From positions 1 to 5,022 of the forward strand of contig JAJYRY010000083.1 in assembly GCA_021793855.1 (NCBI GenBank): a DNA stretch of 5,022 bases, read 5' to 3'. This DNA comes from Thermoplasmata archaeon (GTDB taxonomy: Archaea; Thermoplasmatota; Thermoplasmata; Thermoplasmatales; GCA-001856825). Made by a program: the position numbers and the translations under genes. Every line of letters starts with the position of its first letter. The stretch's first letter is position 1. Positions 4,892 through 5,022 of this stretch are shown in pieces. Below the pieces are notes generated by a model. That model was not told the DNA's origin. It made no database searches and was given only the letters and a program-made list of their open reading frames with translations.

Positions 4892-5022
4892 ATGAGAATT
4901 TCTACTAAAAGGAATCTGGAAGAAGCTTTTGCGGGCGAAAGTAAGGCTGCGATGAAATATTCTATCTACTCCGAAGTCGCAGAAAAAGAGGGTTTCCCAA
5001 ACACATCAAAACTATTCAAGGC
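4892..5022 (+). CDS. Rubrerythrin, N-terminal fragment
   Basis: The first 43 codons of a plus-strand gene are cut by the right edge. The sequence RNLEEAFAGESKAAMKY, followed by AEKEGFPNTSKLFK, is the first helix and start of the second of the rubrerythrin/ferritin-like diiron domain. E16 in AFAGES is the expected first iron ligand. Rubrerythrins are cytoplasmic non-haem iron proteins that reduce hydrogen peroxide, normally with electrons passed through a rubredoxin-like domain. That domain, if present, lies beyond the window, so a form lacking it cannot be excluded. The ATG at 4892 is chosen because of the TATA box about 31 nt upstream and the fit to the family start; the ATG at 4870 is in another frame and soon meets a stop. 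It diverges from the MFS gene. Confidence 0.9.
   Translation, partial: MRISTKRNLEEAFAGESKAAMKYSIYSEVAEKEGFPNTSKLFK

Noticed and set aside
1..5022. CRISPR array, tRNA, rRNA, insertion sequence or toxin-antitoxin pair
   Set aside because: No spaced direct repeats, tRNA cloverleaf, transposase motifs or terminal inverted repeats were found on either strand by eye.

Overview
The window looks like chromosomal DNA of an archaeon, most likely a euryarchaeon of the Thermoplasmata/Thermoplasmatales kind. The evidence is as follows. Several genes carry an A/T-rich TATA-like box centred about 25-32 nt upstream of the start codon with no Shine-Dalgarno sequence, which is the leaderless archaeal pattern. 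Codon use is rich in AGG, AGA and ATA. One gene is an archaeal endonuclease IV-like TIM-barrel protein. The lineage is inferred from promoter style and gene content, not from a marker gene.

Layout from left to right. Positions 1-95 (minus) hold the first 31 codons of a class II fumarase/aspartase-family protein running off the left edge. Positions 96-345 hold its promoter, an imperfect hairpin and an unconvincing small ORF. Positions 346-876 (minus) hold a HIT-family protein (HIT-1) with an uncertain N-terminus. Positions 931-1838 (plus) hold a two-gene operon, msrB then msrA, for methionine sulfoxide reductases of both stereospecificities. Positions 1883-2896 (minus) hold an endonuclease IV-like protein in which several expected metal ligands appear to be replaced. 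Positions 2897-3030 are a spacer. Positions 3031-3459 (minus) hold a second HIT protein (HIT-2). Positions 3498-4685 (minus) hold a 12-helix MFS transporter. Positions 4686-4891 are a divergent promoter region. Positions 4892-5022 (plus) hold the start of a rubrerythrin cut by the right edge.

Functionally the window leans towards oxidative-damage handling: MsrA/MsrB repair oxidised methionine, rubrerythrin removes peroxide, an endonuclease IV fold suggests DNA-lesion recognition, and HIT proteins hydrolyse nucleotide conjugates. Most genes have their own promoter, so this is a neighbourhood and not one operon. The signals most worth following are the altered metal site of the endonuclease IV-like protein and two short shared promoter words. 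TCAAATGCAA faces both the MFS and rubrerythrin genes, and TATCTCTAC lies 15-16 nt before both msrB and HIT-2. I saw no CRISPR array, transposon, tRNA or rRNA, and no clear sign of a wholly new multi-gene system.
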